This document shows positions 16,744 to 25,600 of a stretch of 64,000 bases of DNA, one piece after another. The notes under the pieces are model-generated. The model saw only the letters and a list, made by a program, of their open reading frames with translations, ran no database searches and was not told the origin of the DNA. Origin of the DNA: Methanoculleus sp. (GTDB lineage: Archaea > Halobacteriota > Methanomicrobia > Methanomicrobiales > Methanoculleaceae); contig JAHDQM010000014.1 in NCBI GenBank assembly GCA_018433835.1, positions 91,866-155,865 on the forward strand, written 5' to 3'. The position numbers were made by a program, and so were the translations under genes. Position 1 is the first letter of the stretch, and every line of letters starts with the position of its first letter.

Positions 16744-17511
16744 ATGACAAAAACGACCCTACGGATCATCATCGCACTTGCAATCATCTGTTGTGCGGGA
16801 GCGACGATCGTAGCAGTGTACCCTCCTGACGAGGACGGCGGTCCGGGAGCCGGGAACGTGACGCCGGAAGGGTCGCCGACAGGGTCGAACTTACCGGGGG
16901 ATATAAGCCGGAATGCAACGCCGCAACGGGTACCTGGAGAAGAACAGGAGGTTGAGAACATGACATCGAAAGAGTTATCGGAAGATCTACAACTGCTTCT
17001 ACCCGTAAAGGAAGCACTGAAAGAGGCGAATATGACACCGGAAGAGTTGCCGGAAGAGTTGAGAGAAGAGATTGAACAACTGCAACGAACCTATGAAGAC
17101 AGAAAGTTTGGTATAAGCAGATGGGAATTTGATTCGGAGAACAAACTGGCCATCATCCACGCGTACTCCATACGGGATGAAAAGAAAGTGAAGGCAATTC
17201 AGGCCAAGCAGGTCTGTGGCTGGACCTTCAGGGTCGTTCACGATATCGATTACGAGAACGAACGTAAGCAGGTTGCGGCCGAACTGCTGCAATTCCAGAA
17301 GGACCATCCTGAATTGGAGATATCGGGCTTTATCATAACATCACCAGCACATATGGAGATGTGGGTACGCAACCGTACGCCCGAAAACGAGGCATTGAAC
17401 GGCACCGTGATGTACGGCAGGACAATCGAGCTAATTGGAGGCGCACCAAAGGAGATGTGGGAGGAGATGAAAGAGACCGAACCTGCATCGAGGGGACCGG
17501 GGACAGATTGA
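16744..17511 (+). CDS. Membrane-anchored secreted repeat-module protein, one module
   Basis: This 255-residue protein has an N-terminal hydrophobic anchor (about residues 5-25). A Thr/Pro/Gly linker with N-glycosylation sequons (NVT, NAT, NMT) follows, then one alpha/beta module of the type NMTPEELPEELREE ... W-x-FD-x-x-N ... WTFRVVHD, and a C-terminal piece ending NGTVMYGRTIEL. I do not recognise the family. It is a paralogue of the gene at 17721, which has three modules. About 120 bp of the linker (16849-16968) are nearly identical to 17832-17951. GGCGGAG lies just before ATG 16744, 13 nt after the P-loop gene, so it may belong to the same transcript. Confidence 0.7.
   Translation: MTKTTLRIIIALAIICCAGATIVAVYPPDEDGGPGAGNVTPEGSPTGSNLPGDISRNATPQRVPGEEQEVENMTSKELSEDLQLLLPVKEALKEANMTPEELPEELREEIEQLQRTYEDRKFGISRWEFDSENKLAIIHAYSIRDEKKVKAIQAKQVCGWTFRVVHDIDYENERKQVAAELLQFQKDHPELEISGFIITSPAHMEMWVRNRTPENEALNGTVMYGRTIELIGGAPKEMWEEMKETEPASRGPGTD
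16849..16968 (+). repeat. Near-identical 120-bp tract shared with the next paralogue (copy 1)
   Basis: It matches 17832-17951 at 117 of 120 positions without gaps, far more closely than the rest of the two genes. This points to recent duplication or gene conversion in the linker region. Confidence 0.85.
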
Positions 17512-17571
17512 AGTACAGAAGAGAAACTGCTGTATCTTTGAGATGACCAGCCCTAAGTGCAGGCAGTGAAT

Positions 17572-17679
17572 TTCGTAACATCTCCCACAGAAATTCGGTT
17601 GCGGGTGGCCAACCATACACCCGCAAAAGAGGCACTGAACGGCACCATGATGCATGACAGGACAGTTCAGGTATTATAG
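17572..17679 (+). pseudogene. Decayed C-terminus of a third repeat-module paralogue
   Basis: The frame from 17572 to TAG 17677-17679 reads FVTSPTEIRLRVANHTPAKE and then ALNGTMMHDRTVQVL. This matches the ends of both neighbouring proteins (SPTELELWVANRTPANE, NGTVMHGRTVEL in the gene at 17721). No start codon or N-terminal part remains upstream. It is the relic of a third tandem copy, lost by deletion. Confidence 0.85.
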
Positions 17680-17720
17680 AGCCATATGGCACCGTCACCC
17701 CGGGCTGATGGAGGAGGAGA

Positions 17721-19016
17721 ATGACAGAGTCCGTTGCACGAATCATCGCCGCTGTTGTCGCAATCGGAGTCGTCTGTTGCGCGTTAGCACTGATCGTAGC
17801 AGTGCACAATGACGAGGGCAGCGATCCGGGGACCGGGAACGTGACGCCGGAGGGGTCGCCGACAGGGTCGAACTTACCGGGGGATATAAGCCGGAATGCA
17901 ACGCCGCAACAGGTACCTGGAGAAGAACAGGAGGTTGAGAACATGACATCGGACGAGATCTGGGAGCGTGCCCAGGAGATATACTGGTCCTGGTATAGGT
18001 CCGGAACCGTGGAACGAATGCTGGAAGAGGTAAATATGACGCCGGACGAGTTGCCCGACGACGTGATCGAAGAGATGAAAAACGCCACGCAGTTTGAGGA
18101 TATCATCTGGAAGTGGGACGTTGATCCCCGGAACAAGCAGGTCGTCATCCATGCAGTCTTCGCATGGAATGAGGAGCATGAAAAGGAGCTGAAGGCCGTT
18201 CAGGGCCGAAAGGTCGGCGATTGGACCTTTAACGTCGCCTGGGAGCCGTATATGCTTCGGACCGTGAGGCGAGCGCTGGATGCGGCGAACATGACGCCGG
18301 AAGAGTTGCCCGACGAAGTAAAAGAGGAGATGGAGAAGATCAGCGCGCAGATCGGGGGCATACGGACGTGGGAGCTTGATCCCCGGAACAGACTGGTCGT
18401 CGCCTATGCGCACTTCACATGGCCGAATGACGGGTATGAAACGAAGGTGGATGCCATTCAGGGCAGAGAGATCAGCGGCTGGACCTTTAAGGCCGTTCTG
18501 GAGCCGGATGTGCCCGAACTCATGCAACGAGCGCTGGATGCGGCGAACATGACGCCGGACGGGGTGCCGAAGGAGGTGAGAGAGGAGTTAAAAGATCTAC
18601 AACGCGGCAATAACAGAACATTCAGCATCAGTAAATGGGGATTTGACCCGGACAACAAACGGGTTGTCCTCTATGCGTACTCCATAGGGAGCGAAAGAAG
18701 GAGGGTACAGGACGAAAAAGGGATGGAGGCCCTCCAGGGCAGAGAGATCGGTGACTGGACCCTTACAGTCATCCATGATGTGGATTACGAGAAAGAGCGT
18801 GAACAACTCGTGGCTGAACTGCTGCAGTTCCGGAAGGACCATCCCGAATTGGAGATAGGAGCGTTCTCAATTTCGCCCACAGAACTTGAGCTGTGGGTGG
18901 CCAACCGCACACCCGCAAACGAGGTACTGAACGGCACCGTGATGCACGGCAGGACAGTTGAGTTACTATGGAGTCCTGTTGATTATGCAATCAGGCTGGC
19001 TTATGAAAATCAGTGA
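17721..19016 (+). CDS. Membrane-anchored secreted repeat-module protein, three modules
   Basis: This 431-residue paralogue of the gene at 16744 has an N-terminal anchor (about residues 5-30) and a glyco-linker with NVT, NAT and NMT. Three modules follow at about 75-175, 176-262 and 263-350. Each carries NMTP-(E/D)-ELP-like, a W-x-(V/L/F)-D-P-x-N segment and (A/L)QGR-x-(V/I)-x-(D/G)WTF. A C-terminal piece ends NGTVMHGRTVELL. No enzyme motif is visible, so a surface or binding role is inferred. GGAGGAGGAG is a strong ribosome binding site for ATG 17721. The end overlaps the Yip1-like gene. Module number varies between paralogues, as expected for tandem-repeat surface proteins. Confidence 0.72.
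   Translation: MTESVARIIAAVVAIGVVCCALALIVAVHNDEGSDPGTGNVTPEGSPTGSNLPGDISRNATPQQVPGEEQEVENMTSDEIWERAQEIYWSWYRSGTVERMLEEVNMTPDELPDDVIEEMKNATQFEDIIWKWDVDPRNKQVVIHAVFAWNEEHEKELKAVQGRKVGDWTFNVAWEPYMLRTVRRALDAANMTPEELPDEVKEEMEKISAQIGGIRTWELDPRNRLVVAYAHFTWPNDGYETKVDAIQGREISGWTFKAVLEPDVPELMQRALDAANMTPDGVPKEVREELKDLQRGNNRTFSISKWGFDPDNKRVVLYAYSIGSERRRVQDEKGMEALQGREIGDWTLTVIHDVDYEKEREQLVAELLQFRKDHPELEIGAFSISPTELELWVANRTPANEVLNGTVMHGRTVELLWSPVDYAIRLAYENQ
17832..17951 (+). repeat. Near-identical 120-bp tract (copy 2)
   Basis: Partner of 16849-16968, with three differences in 120 positions. It encodes the same Thr/Pro linker. Confidence 0.85.
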
Positions 19017-19713
19017 TTATATCTCTCCTTTGCAGGAAATCGCTTCCCCTCGGATAAACTCATTTTTCCGACAGTTGAGGCTGCTCTGCCTTTCTCCCGA
19101 TACATTTTTTGCAGAACTACCGGTCAAGCGCGTCGATCTAAAGATTCCAGCTCTGATCGTCTGTAGCCTTTTTCTGGTTGAGATCGTCGGCAATTACGAT
19201 ACGATCACCGCGTACACCAGAACGCTGGAGCTCACCGACCCGTCCGCGCACCCGATCATATACGTGGGCCTGTTTGCAACGGCTCTCTCACCGTTCCTGG
19301 CATGGGTATCTTACTCGGCAGTCTTCTACGGGGTATCATACCTGTACAAAGGCCGGGGTACGTTTCTCAGGACGCTGGCCAATGTAGGATACGGATGCGT
19401 GCCCCTGATCGTCGGGGCCCTCCTCCATCTAGCCCTCCTCCAGCTCATCTCCCTGCCGGTGCAGGACTATTTCATCCCCTCTCGTGTGGCGGCGCATGCA
19501 GCTGCCGTAGCGCTGATCGATGCTGGAGTTGCGATTCCGGTTCTTCTCTGGTGCGGGTTCCTCTGGACAGCAGGTATGCGGCACGCACGAAGCCTCTCCA
19601 CTCGCCAGGCACTGGTGACGGTCTTTGTTCCCGTGGGGCTGGCAATCGGTGCGAAGATCGTATTGCTTCTGTGGAAACTGGTATCGGCCAGAGTGTATAC
19701 AGGAGTATTGTGA
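19003..19713 (+). CDS. Yip1-domain-like integral membrane protein
   Basis: This 236-residue protein has a short soluble start (CLSPDTFFAELP, typical of Yip1/DUF1282 proteins just before the first helix) and about five membrane helices, near residues 45-65, 90-115, 130-150, 165-195 and 205-225. Archaeal Yip1-like proteins are polytopic membrane proteins of unknown role. The start is uncertain: ATG 19003 overlaps the preceding gene by 14 nt, and an in-frame ATG at 18985 would add six residues. The overlap couples it to the repeat-module genes, so it may help anchor or export those proteins; this is inference only. Confidence 0.75.
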   Translation: MKISDYISPLQEIASPRINSFFRQLRLLCLSPDTFFAELPVKRVDLKIPALIVCSLFLVEIVGNYDTITAYTRTLELTDPSAHPIIYVGLFATALSPFLAWVSYSAVFYGVSYLYKGRGTFLRTLANVGYGCVPLIVGALLHLALLQLISLPVQDYFIPSRVAAHAAAVALIDAGVAIPVLLWCGFLWTAGMRHARSLSTRQALVTVFVPVGLAIGAKIVLLLWKLVSARVYTGVL

Positions 19714-19902
19714 ATATGAAGTTGTCCCAAAACGCTATTGCCGGGAGAGGGACATCCTTTCGCACCTATCGGTGCTTATGCACCCGCCGTTTCGCCGGGT
19801 GCACCTCCCCGGACCCTCGCTCGAAACTCTTCAAGTTTCTCAAACTCCTGTCGTACCGACAGTCGTTCCCCGAGTGGCGATATGCGACGTCCCGGCAGGA
19901 AC

Positions 19903-20080
19903 GGAGTTTGAGCACAGGAGGTGCGAAGGTGCGATACCCAATGGAAAGCCATTTCACCCTTCTTGCTCAGAATACGGCTCTAATGGTAGATACCTGGGAA
20001 GTAAAGGCTCCGGTTAGGGTATACCGAAGGTTCGGAGATCTTTTTGGGACGAACTCTATGACAAGATCCGGTATGACCCT
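19903..20080 (+). repeat. Dispersed repeat R3, copy 1
   Basis: About 180 bp that align with the reverse complement of 40897-41070. Well-kept words are GGTGCGAAGGTGCGATACCC, TTTCACCCTTC and TTTTGGGAC. The GAGCAC...GGTGCG part also resembles the hairpin sequence near 63,910. Both copies run into a hydrophobic, signal-peptide-like coding scrap, so the repeat may be an old leader region of surface-protein genes. Confidence 0.7.
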
Positions 20081-20180
20081 GAAGACGATATGTATCGTCC
20101 TGCTGCTGCTCGCGTGCGCTCTCCCGCCATGCCGAGCGGTGCCCGGAAAACGGCCGATGCGAGAAAGATCGAACTTTTGA
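20058..20180 (+). pseudogene. Signal-peptide scrap of a lost exported protein
   Basis: ATG 20058 opens a 40-codon frame whose start (MTLKTICIVLLLLACALPP from codon 6) looks like an export signal and resembles the start of the TolB-like gene at 21340 (MNQKTICIIILLIVCIPP). It ends in basic residues without a mature domain. It is probably the 5' end of a deleted paralogue. Confidence 0.5.
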
Positions 20181-20252
20181 GCCCCTTCCCCGTCTGCCCC
20201 CGGTGATCGCGATTCCCGAGCACTACGGTTCACCGGACGCGCACCTGACGAT
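20121..20252 (+). repeat. Dispersed repeat R1, copy 2
   Basis: Direct-orientation partner of 14348-14478. It overlaps the end of the signal-peptide scrap. Confidence 0.7.
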
Positions 20253-20263
20253 GCTCGAAGGAC

Positions 20264-20277
20264 GCTCCCTAAGGAGC
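20264..20277. repeat. Small hairpin GCTCC-CTAA-GGAGC
   Basis: Five-base arms with a 4-nt loop, preceded by GAC. The same arms, with a GCA loop and the same GAC prefix, occur at 63894-63906, which suggests a shared dispersed element. Confidence 0.5.
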
Positions 20278-20309
20278 ATCCTGATCCTGAGGATTCACGC
20301 CCCCCCGGG

Positions 20310-20426
20310 GTGACCCTTGAAGATACGCTCGGCGAAATCTGGTCGAGCGTGGTGGCGCTGATCCTCTATCCCGTCGTCTTCTTTGCCGCCGCATACACGC
20401 GGTTCATGCGGACGGATATCCGATGA
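20310..20426 (+). pseudogene. C-terminal remnant of an ABC-2-type permease
   Basis: GTG 20310 to TGA 20424-20426 reads VTLEDTLGEIWSSVVALILY, then PVVFFAAAYTRFMRTDIR. This has the look of the last membrane helix and basic tail of an ABC-2 permease. The preceding codons (PDPEDSRPPG) are open but unrelated, and no other part of a transporter is present. The family call rests on this short piece. Confidence 0.5.
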
Positions 20427-20870
20427 TAGACGGGCGCGCACTTTCGCTCCCGGGGAGGGGCTGCATTGGAGGCAGGCCGATTATTTCGCCGGGTTTCGAT
20501 ATTCGGGGAAGGTATGCAGGGTTCTTACCGGAGTATGCACTCATACCCACGATCCGGGGATCGAGGTATATTTCAACTGGAAATCGGCCGTACTGCCGGG
20601 AGATGGAACAACAAGGGCGTATCAGGAGAATGCAACGGCCCGGGTACAGCCGCGACAGTTCGATGTTTGTCACAGAAAAGGTATATGGGAGAACGTTGAC
20701 GCCTTGATCGGTGACACCGTGTACGGTATCCCACGGGGGCCGGGAACCCCGATTGCCGTCGTATCCCGGCCCCCAAAAGCGTGCCCGGAGGGCAATAGGG
20801 CTGTTGGCTGCCATAGGGGATAGCCGTTGCGGTTCCGTGTTCCTCCAGGCACTGTTGCGAAATTTCGAGT

Positions 20871-20925
20871 GACATAGTATTGCAATGGGAAGGAAATGTG
20901 CCGAGCAGAATAGTGATGTGATGCC
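20871..20925 (+). repeat. Dispersed repeat R2, copy 2
   Basis: Direct partner of 14735-14790. It covers the first codons of the gene at 20885. Confidence 0.7.
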
Positions 20926-21319
20926 AATTGGTTCTTGTGGTCCCGTTCAGGACGTTAAATTGAATGCGTCGGCAAAGATTAATTCTGCAGACTTGTACCA
21001 GAGGGGTGACGGTACCCGCTATGTTATAGTAGACTGGTATGTAAGTGGATGTTTCGATTATAGTCAACAGTTCACGTTCACGAGCTGCGAACTCAGTACA
21101 ACAATCAAAGTGAGTTGGCCTGGCGGCTCGAGTGAGATCGTGAAACCTCTCTATACCGATTACTGCATACAGTCCGGTACGGACAATATAGATGTGGCGC
21201 CTTCAGCTTCCTCCTATACTGTGGAAGTAAAAGTGCATGCCGAATGTTGGGTCTGGGTCATCATATGGACAAATATTGGTAGAGAGGATGCTTCTGCTTC
21301 CTGTGTGATATACCCATGA
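20885..21319 (+). CDS. Cys-rich hypothetical protein, 144 residues
   Basis: I do not recognise this family. From about residue 20 it is predicted to be mostly beta strand (KLNASAKINSAD, YVIVDWYVSG, FTFTSCELSTTIKVSWPGG, YTVEVKVHAECWVWVIIWTN) with about eight cysteines. This suits a small disulfide-bonded or metal-binding beta-sandwich. There is no signal peptide, and an in-frame stop lies five codons before the ATG. The first nine residues after MG (RKCAEQNSD) come from repeat R2. Codon use is AT-richer than in flanking genes. The start could be ATG 20921 instead. It may be a truncated surface protein that lost its export signal. The TolB-like gene follows closely. Confidence 0.5.
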   Translation: MGRKCAEQNSDVMPIGSCGPVQDVKLNASAKINSADLYQRGDGTRYVIVDWYVSGCFDYSQQFTFTSCELSTTIKVSWPGGSSEIVKPLYTDYCIQSGTDNIDVAPSASSYTVEVKVHAECWVWVIIWTNIGREDASASCVIYP

Positions 21320-21339
21320 GACGCGCAGGAGAGGTATGT

Positions 21340-22521
21340 ATGAACCAAAAAACGATATGCATCATCATCCTGCTGATCGTGTGCATTCCCCCGGCAGCGG
21401 CTGCACCCGTTGTTCAACTGACAAACGATTCGGCATTCGATGCGTACCCCTTCTGGTCTCCGGACGGTGCCAGGATCGCCTTCGTCTCGTCCGACGGAGT
21501 CCACTCCGGCATCCGGGTGATGGAGTGCGACGACGGCGGCCCGGTGCAGGTGACGGACAACCTTTCGTGGAATCTCTTCACCGAGTTCGATCCCTGGTCG
21601 CCGGACGGGAAGAAACTCCTCTTCCTCTCCGGCACCGAAGAAGGGCTCGACCTCTGGACGATGAACCCGGACGGGACCAGGAGGATGCGCCTGACCGAAA
21701 GCGGCCGCATCCTCCCCGGCCTGACGCTCTCCGGCTACGGGGCGGACTGGAGCGCCGATGGGAGGCGGATCGTCTATACCTCCTGCCTCTTCGACAACTC
21801 GGCGGTCTGGAAGACCCTCCTGGCGCCCGCTGCAGAAGGGCCGCCTGCGGTGAACCTCTCGGCAATCCGGAAGGATGCCGATATCCGGATCATGGACGCG
21901 GACGGCGGCAACAAGAAGCAGCTGACGACCGATGGGGATGCGCGCCTGCCCCTGTGGCAGCCGCACGGGGATCGGATCGCATACCTCTCGGAAAGGTCGG
22001 GAAACGGAGAGATCTGGACGATGCAGAGCGATGGAACGGGCAAGAGACAGGTGACGTTCAGCGACGGGAACGTCTCCGGGTATTCCTGGTCCCCGGACGG
22101 CACCAGGATCGCCTACGTCGTCGCGGCACCGCCCGGAACACAGCCGGAGTTCTCTCTTTGGGTTATCAATAGCGACGGATCGGGTTCGGAGCAATTGACA
22201 ACAGGAAACCGGGACAAATCACCGGTCTGGTCGCCGGACGGTGCCGGGATCGCCTTCCGGTCGGAGTCGCGGAACCAGGCGCTCTGGGTGATGGAGAGCG
22301 ACGGCTCCGGCCTCGCATCCCTTGGCCCCGATAACCCGGCATTCATGATGCAGCAATGGTCTCCCAACGGCAAGGCGATCGTCGTGAGCGATGGAAACGA
22401 CCTGTATGCAATCCCGCTCGAAGACCCGGCGGCACCCGCATCGCCGGGATTTGGGGTAGCTGCTGCAGCGGGTGCGCTGCTTCTCACGGCATGTCTGCTC
22501 AGGCTGAAAAAGCAGGAGTGA
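21340..22521 (+). CDS. TolB-like beta-propeller surface protein with PGF-type C-terminal anchor
   Basis: This 393-residue protein has a signal peptide (residues 1-20, ending PAAAA). At least six PD40/TolB-type blades follow, each with WSPDG-x-(R/K)-I-(A/V) or close (YPFWSPDGARIAFVS, WSADGRRIVYTS, YSWSPDGTRIAYV, PVWSPDGAGIAF, QQWSPNGKAIVV). A C-terminal sorting tail follows: PASPGFG, a hydrophobic stretch, then LRLKKQE. Such tails are cut by archaeosortase, and the protein is then lipid-linked at the cell surface. The propeller probably binds a ligand or partner; no catalytic motif is seen. GGAGAGGT fixes the start at ATG 21340. The signal resembles the scrap at 20058. Confidence 0.85.
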   Translation: MNQKTICIIILLIVCIPPAAAAPVVQLTNDSAFDAYPFWSPDGARIAFVSSDGVHSGIRVMECDDGGPVQVTDNLSWNLFTEFDPWSPDGKKLLFLSGTEEGLDLWTMNPDGTRRMRLTESGRILPGLTLSGYGADWSADGRRIVYTSCLFDNSAVWKTLLAPAAEGPPAVNLSAIRKDADIRIMDADGGNKKQLTTDGDARLPLWQPHGDRIAYLSERSGNGEIWTMQSDGTGKRQVTFSDGNVSGYSWSPDGTRIAYVVAAPPGTQPEFSLWVINSDGSGSEQLTTGNRDKSPVWSPDGAGIAFRSESRNQALWVMESDGSGLASLGPDNPAFMMQQWSPNGKAIVVSDGNDLYAIPLEDPAAPASPGFGVAAAAGALLLTACLLRLKKQE

Positions 22522-22664
22522 GTGAAAAGTGGGAACGTGCCGCATGCAGACGGTTACCGGTGGCGTGATGGAGCGCGACGCGTTAACGGGCTGCGCATCT
22601 GACGACGCTCGAGCTCCGTTTCTGCCGAAACGTCGCTTATCGCCATCCGCCGTCTTCACGCCGC

Positions 22665-25600
22665 TCACTCTTTCTCCCGTGCTCCCCGCAGCGCTTTCAC
22701 GTCCTTCACGGTCACCACGCGGACTGCGCCACCCTGGACTTCGCCTCCGGCATCGCCCATCCGGTCCTCGATCCAGCCCTCCATCTCCAGGTACGCCGCC
22801 CGCAGCCCTTCGAGAACATCCGGGTTGGCATCCCAGAGACCGCGCTCGTGCGCCTCAAGCAGCCGCCTCCCGATCTCTTCCAGCGCCCAGGGGTTCTCGT
22901 CCTCAAAGAACCGCCGCATCTCCGGATCCAGGACGAATGTGCGGGCGATATCGTCGAAGATCCGGTCGTCCACCTCCTGTGTCGTTGCCTCCCAGCCGTA
23001 GACGGTGCCCACCTGCCGCGAGATATCCCCGGCACCCTTGTAGCCGTGCCGCTTCATCCCCTCGATCCACTGCGGGTTGAGAAGCCTCGCCCTGACAACG
23101 CGCCGCACCTCCTCGGCAAGTGTCCTGACCTCCACCCTGTCCCGGTCACGCGTATCGCCGTAGTAGGCAGGCACGTCCCGGTTCGAGAGTGCCCGCGCCG
23201 CCCCGGTCAGCCCGCCGTGCGTCCCGAAGTAGCAGCAGCACCCGAGGAGGTCGTACTCGTCGGTCACCGTCTTGTTGAAAGTGAGGTCGACGGCGGCAAG
23301 TTGCGCGGAGAAGGTCTCAGGAGACTCTTCACCGAAACTACCCCGTCCGTAGGCATAACTGTTCCACCTGACAAAAACCTCTGCAAGGTCCGCATCCTCC
23401 TTCCAGGCCGATGCATAGACCGCCAGGCTGACGCCGTTGCCGTAAGTTCCCGGCCTGCTTCCGAAGATACGGGCCGTACCGCGCCCCTGCAGGGCGTGCT
23501 TCCGTATAAAGTTCATCTCAGGCGGTTCGTCCAGTGTGGCGACTTCCCGGATAGCGTCGTCCAGAAGTTCAATGGAGGTGTAAAAACAATCCCGGAGAAT
23601 CCCGCTCATCCTGACGGTGACGTCGATCCTCGGCCGGCCGAGTTCCTCGATCGGGATCACCCGGTAGGACCTGACCCTGCCGTCCGTCCAGACCGGCTCG
23701 ACCCCGATGAGGGAGAAGGTCTGGGAGAGCTGCTCGCCGTCGGCCCACATGATATCGGACGCCATCCAGTACATGCCGATATTCTCCGGAACCCGTCCAT
23801 GCTCGTCGACGTACTTCGCAACAACGCTCTCCGCAAGCCGCATCCCGATCCGCCACGCGGCACGGGTAGGTACCCGGAAAGGGTCGAGCGAGTAAAAGTT
23901 CCGCCCGGTGGGGAGCACCTCGGGCTTGCCTCGCGTGATCAGGCCGGAGGGGCCCGGCGGGATATAACCCCCGGCGAACCCCGAGAGCAGGCTCCCGATC
24001 TCGTCGGAGTCGTCTATCCGCGCCTCGATATCGAGGACGCCAGCCCGGATCGTTTCGAGCGCCTCATGGTCGTGCCGGCGCAGGCGGTCGGAGAGAGCCC
24101 GCTCCGCCGCCCGTTCAGGAGTCTCCCCCGCGAGGATCGCGGCGATGAGCGCTTTTGCTGCAACTTCGGCATCCCGCAACAGTGCATCGTCCGCAGTCGA
24201 AGCGTCGTGCCCCATCATCCGGAGCACCGCGCCCTTCACTTCTCCATCATACCGCATGACGGCGTGGATGAACTCCACCCGGCGTTCACCCTCCGGCACC
24301 TCCCCAAAGATGTGCATCCCCTCGGGGATCCGGGTGTCGGCGATCCGGGTTATGGCGGTATGGGCGACGCCGACCACCTCCTCAAACGGAGCCCCCTGCT
24401 CGTGCATGGCTGCAAACCCGATCTCGTCGGCTATGCCGGTCTGCTCCAGGAGGTCGACGATGGTGTGCTCGAGCGCGTGCGTCCTTGCCCGGTCGATCTC
24501 TTTCGCCCGGTTGTAATCCGCGATCTGCTCTTCGAGTTCCTTTAACCCCGCATAGAGGTCGCTTGCAACCATCACCGTCTGCATGTGGTCGATCAGAGTT
24601 GCGTAACTCCGCCGCTTGGCAAGCGTCCCCTCCGGCGGGTTGTCGGCGTTGTAGATGTAGAGGTGAGGGATGGTTCCGATGGCGATATCGGGGAAACAGG
24701 CATCCGAGGGGGCGACTGATTTGCCGGGGAGGAACTCGAGATTTCCGTGCGTGCCGACATGGACGATCACATCCGCACCGAACGTCTCCTCGATGTAGCG
24801 GTAGGTCGCAAGGTACTGGTGGGTCGGCGGAACGCCCGGGTCGTGGAGGATCCGGCAGACCTCTCCGTCGCACCGCGGGCCGGCGCACCCGCGCTTCGGC
24901 TGGACGCAGACGATGGCGTTTCCAAAGCGCACCCCGGTAACGACGATCTTCCCCTCGTAGATCATCGCCGGCGGAACCCCGTTCACCTCTTCGCCCGGCG
25001 GCTGTCCCCACGCCTCGCAGATGCGGGTCCTGACTTCGGGGGGCAGGGTTTCGAACCAGGCGGCATAATCATCAGGTTCTATCAGCGCAAGGGCGCCTCC
25101 TCTCCGGACGATCTCCTCTACCGATGTCCAGCGAAAGTCGCTGACCGCTTTCCGGTTCATGATGGCTTCTATCAGGTCTCTCCCGCTCTCCGGGCATTCG
25201 ACCGCATATCCCTGGTCGCGCATCGCTCTCAAAATTCTGGCGACGCTCTCCAGCGTATCGAGGTGCGCCCCGGCGCCGACCGTCGCCTCGACCGATGCGC
25301 AGGGTTTGTTGTGGAGGATGAAGGCCACCCGCCTCTCTGCGGGAGGGCTTGCCGCAAGGTCGATCCACTTCCCAACCCGGCCGACGAACTTCTCCACCCG
25401 CTCGGCGATGGGGACATGCCGCTCGCCCTCGGTGCCCGCCGGGTCACGGCTTTCCGCCGCGCCGACCGGCAGCATCTCGATCGCGCCCAGGAACTCGGGC
25501 AGCGCAACGTACCAGGAGACGTCGCTCCCACGCATCCCATCCGTATCGGCCCTCCATTCGGCTTCAGTTCGATGATAGAGGATCAGGGGGTGGAGGACCG

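Larger units (their letters stand above)
19714..20884. other. Decayed intergenic region, 1.17 kb, with repeats and gene scraps
   Basis: No intact gene is supported. The region holds the R3 repeat, a signal-peptide scrap, R1 copy 2, an ABC-2 permease tail and R2 copy 2, each listed separately. Longer open frames here change frame relative to the recognisable pieces and have no family resemblance. Confidence 0.6.

Noticed and set aside
19302..20180. A 292-codon plus-strand frame
   Set aside because: Its first two thirds are out of frame with the Yip1-like gene or cover repeat DNA. Only the last 40 codons (signal-peptide scrap) look protein-like, and these are listed as a pseudogene.
20383..20823. 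A 146-codon plus-strand frame in the decayed region
   Set aside because: No signal, no repeats and no family resemblance; two other frames are also open over part of it. It is probably chance in non-coding DNA.
14735..20925. Diversity-generating retroelement as explanation for the R2 copies
   Set aside because: No reverse transcriptase gene is in the window, and differences are general transitions, not adenine-specific changes.
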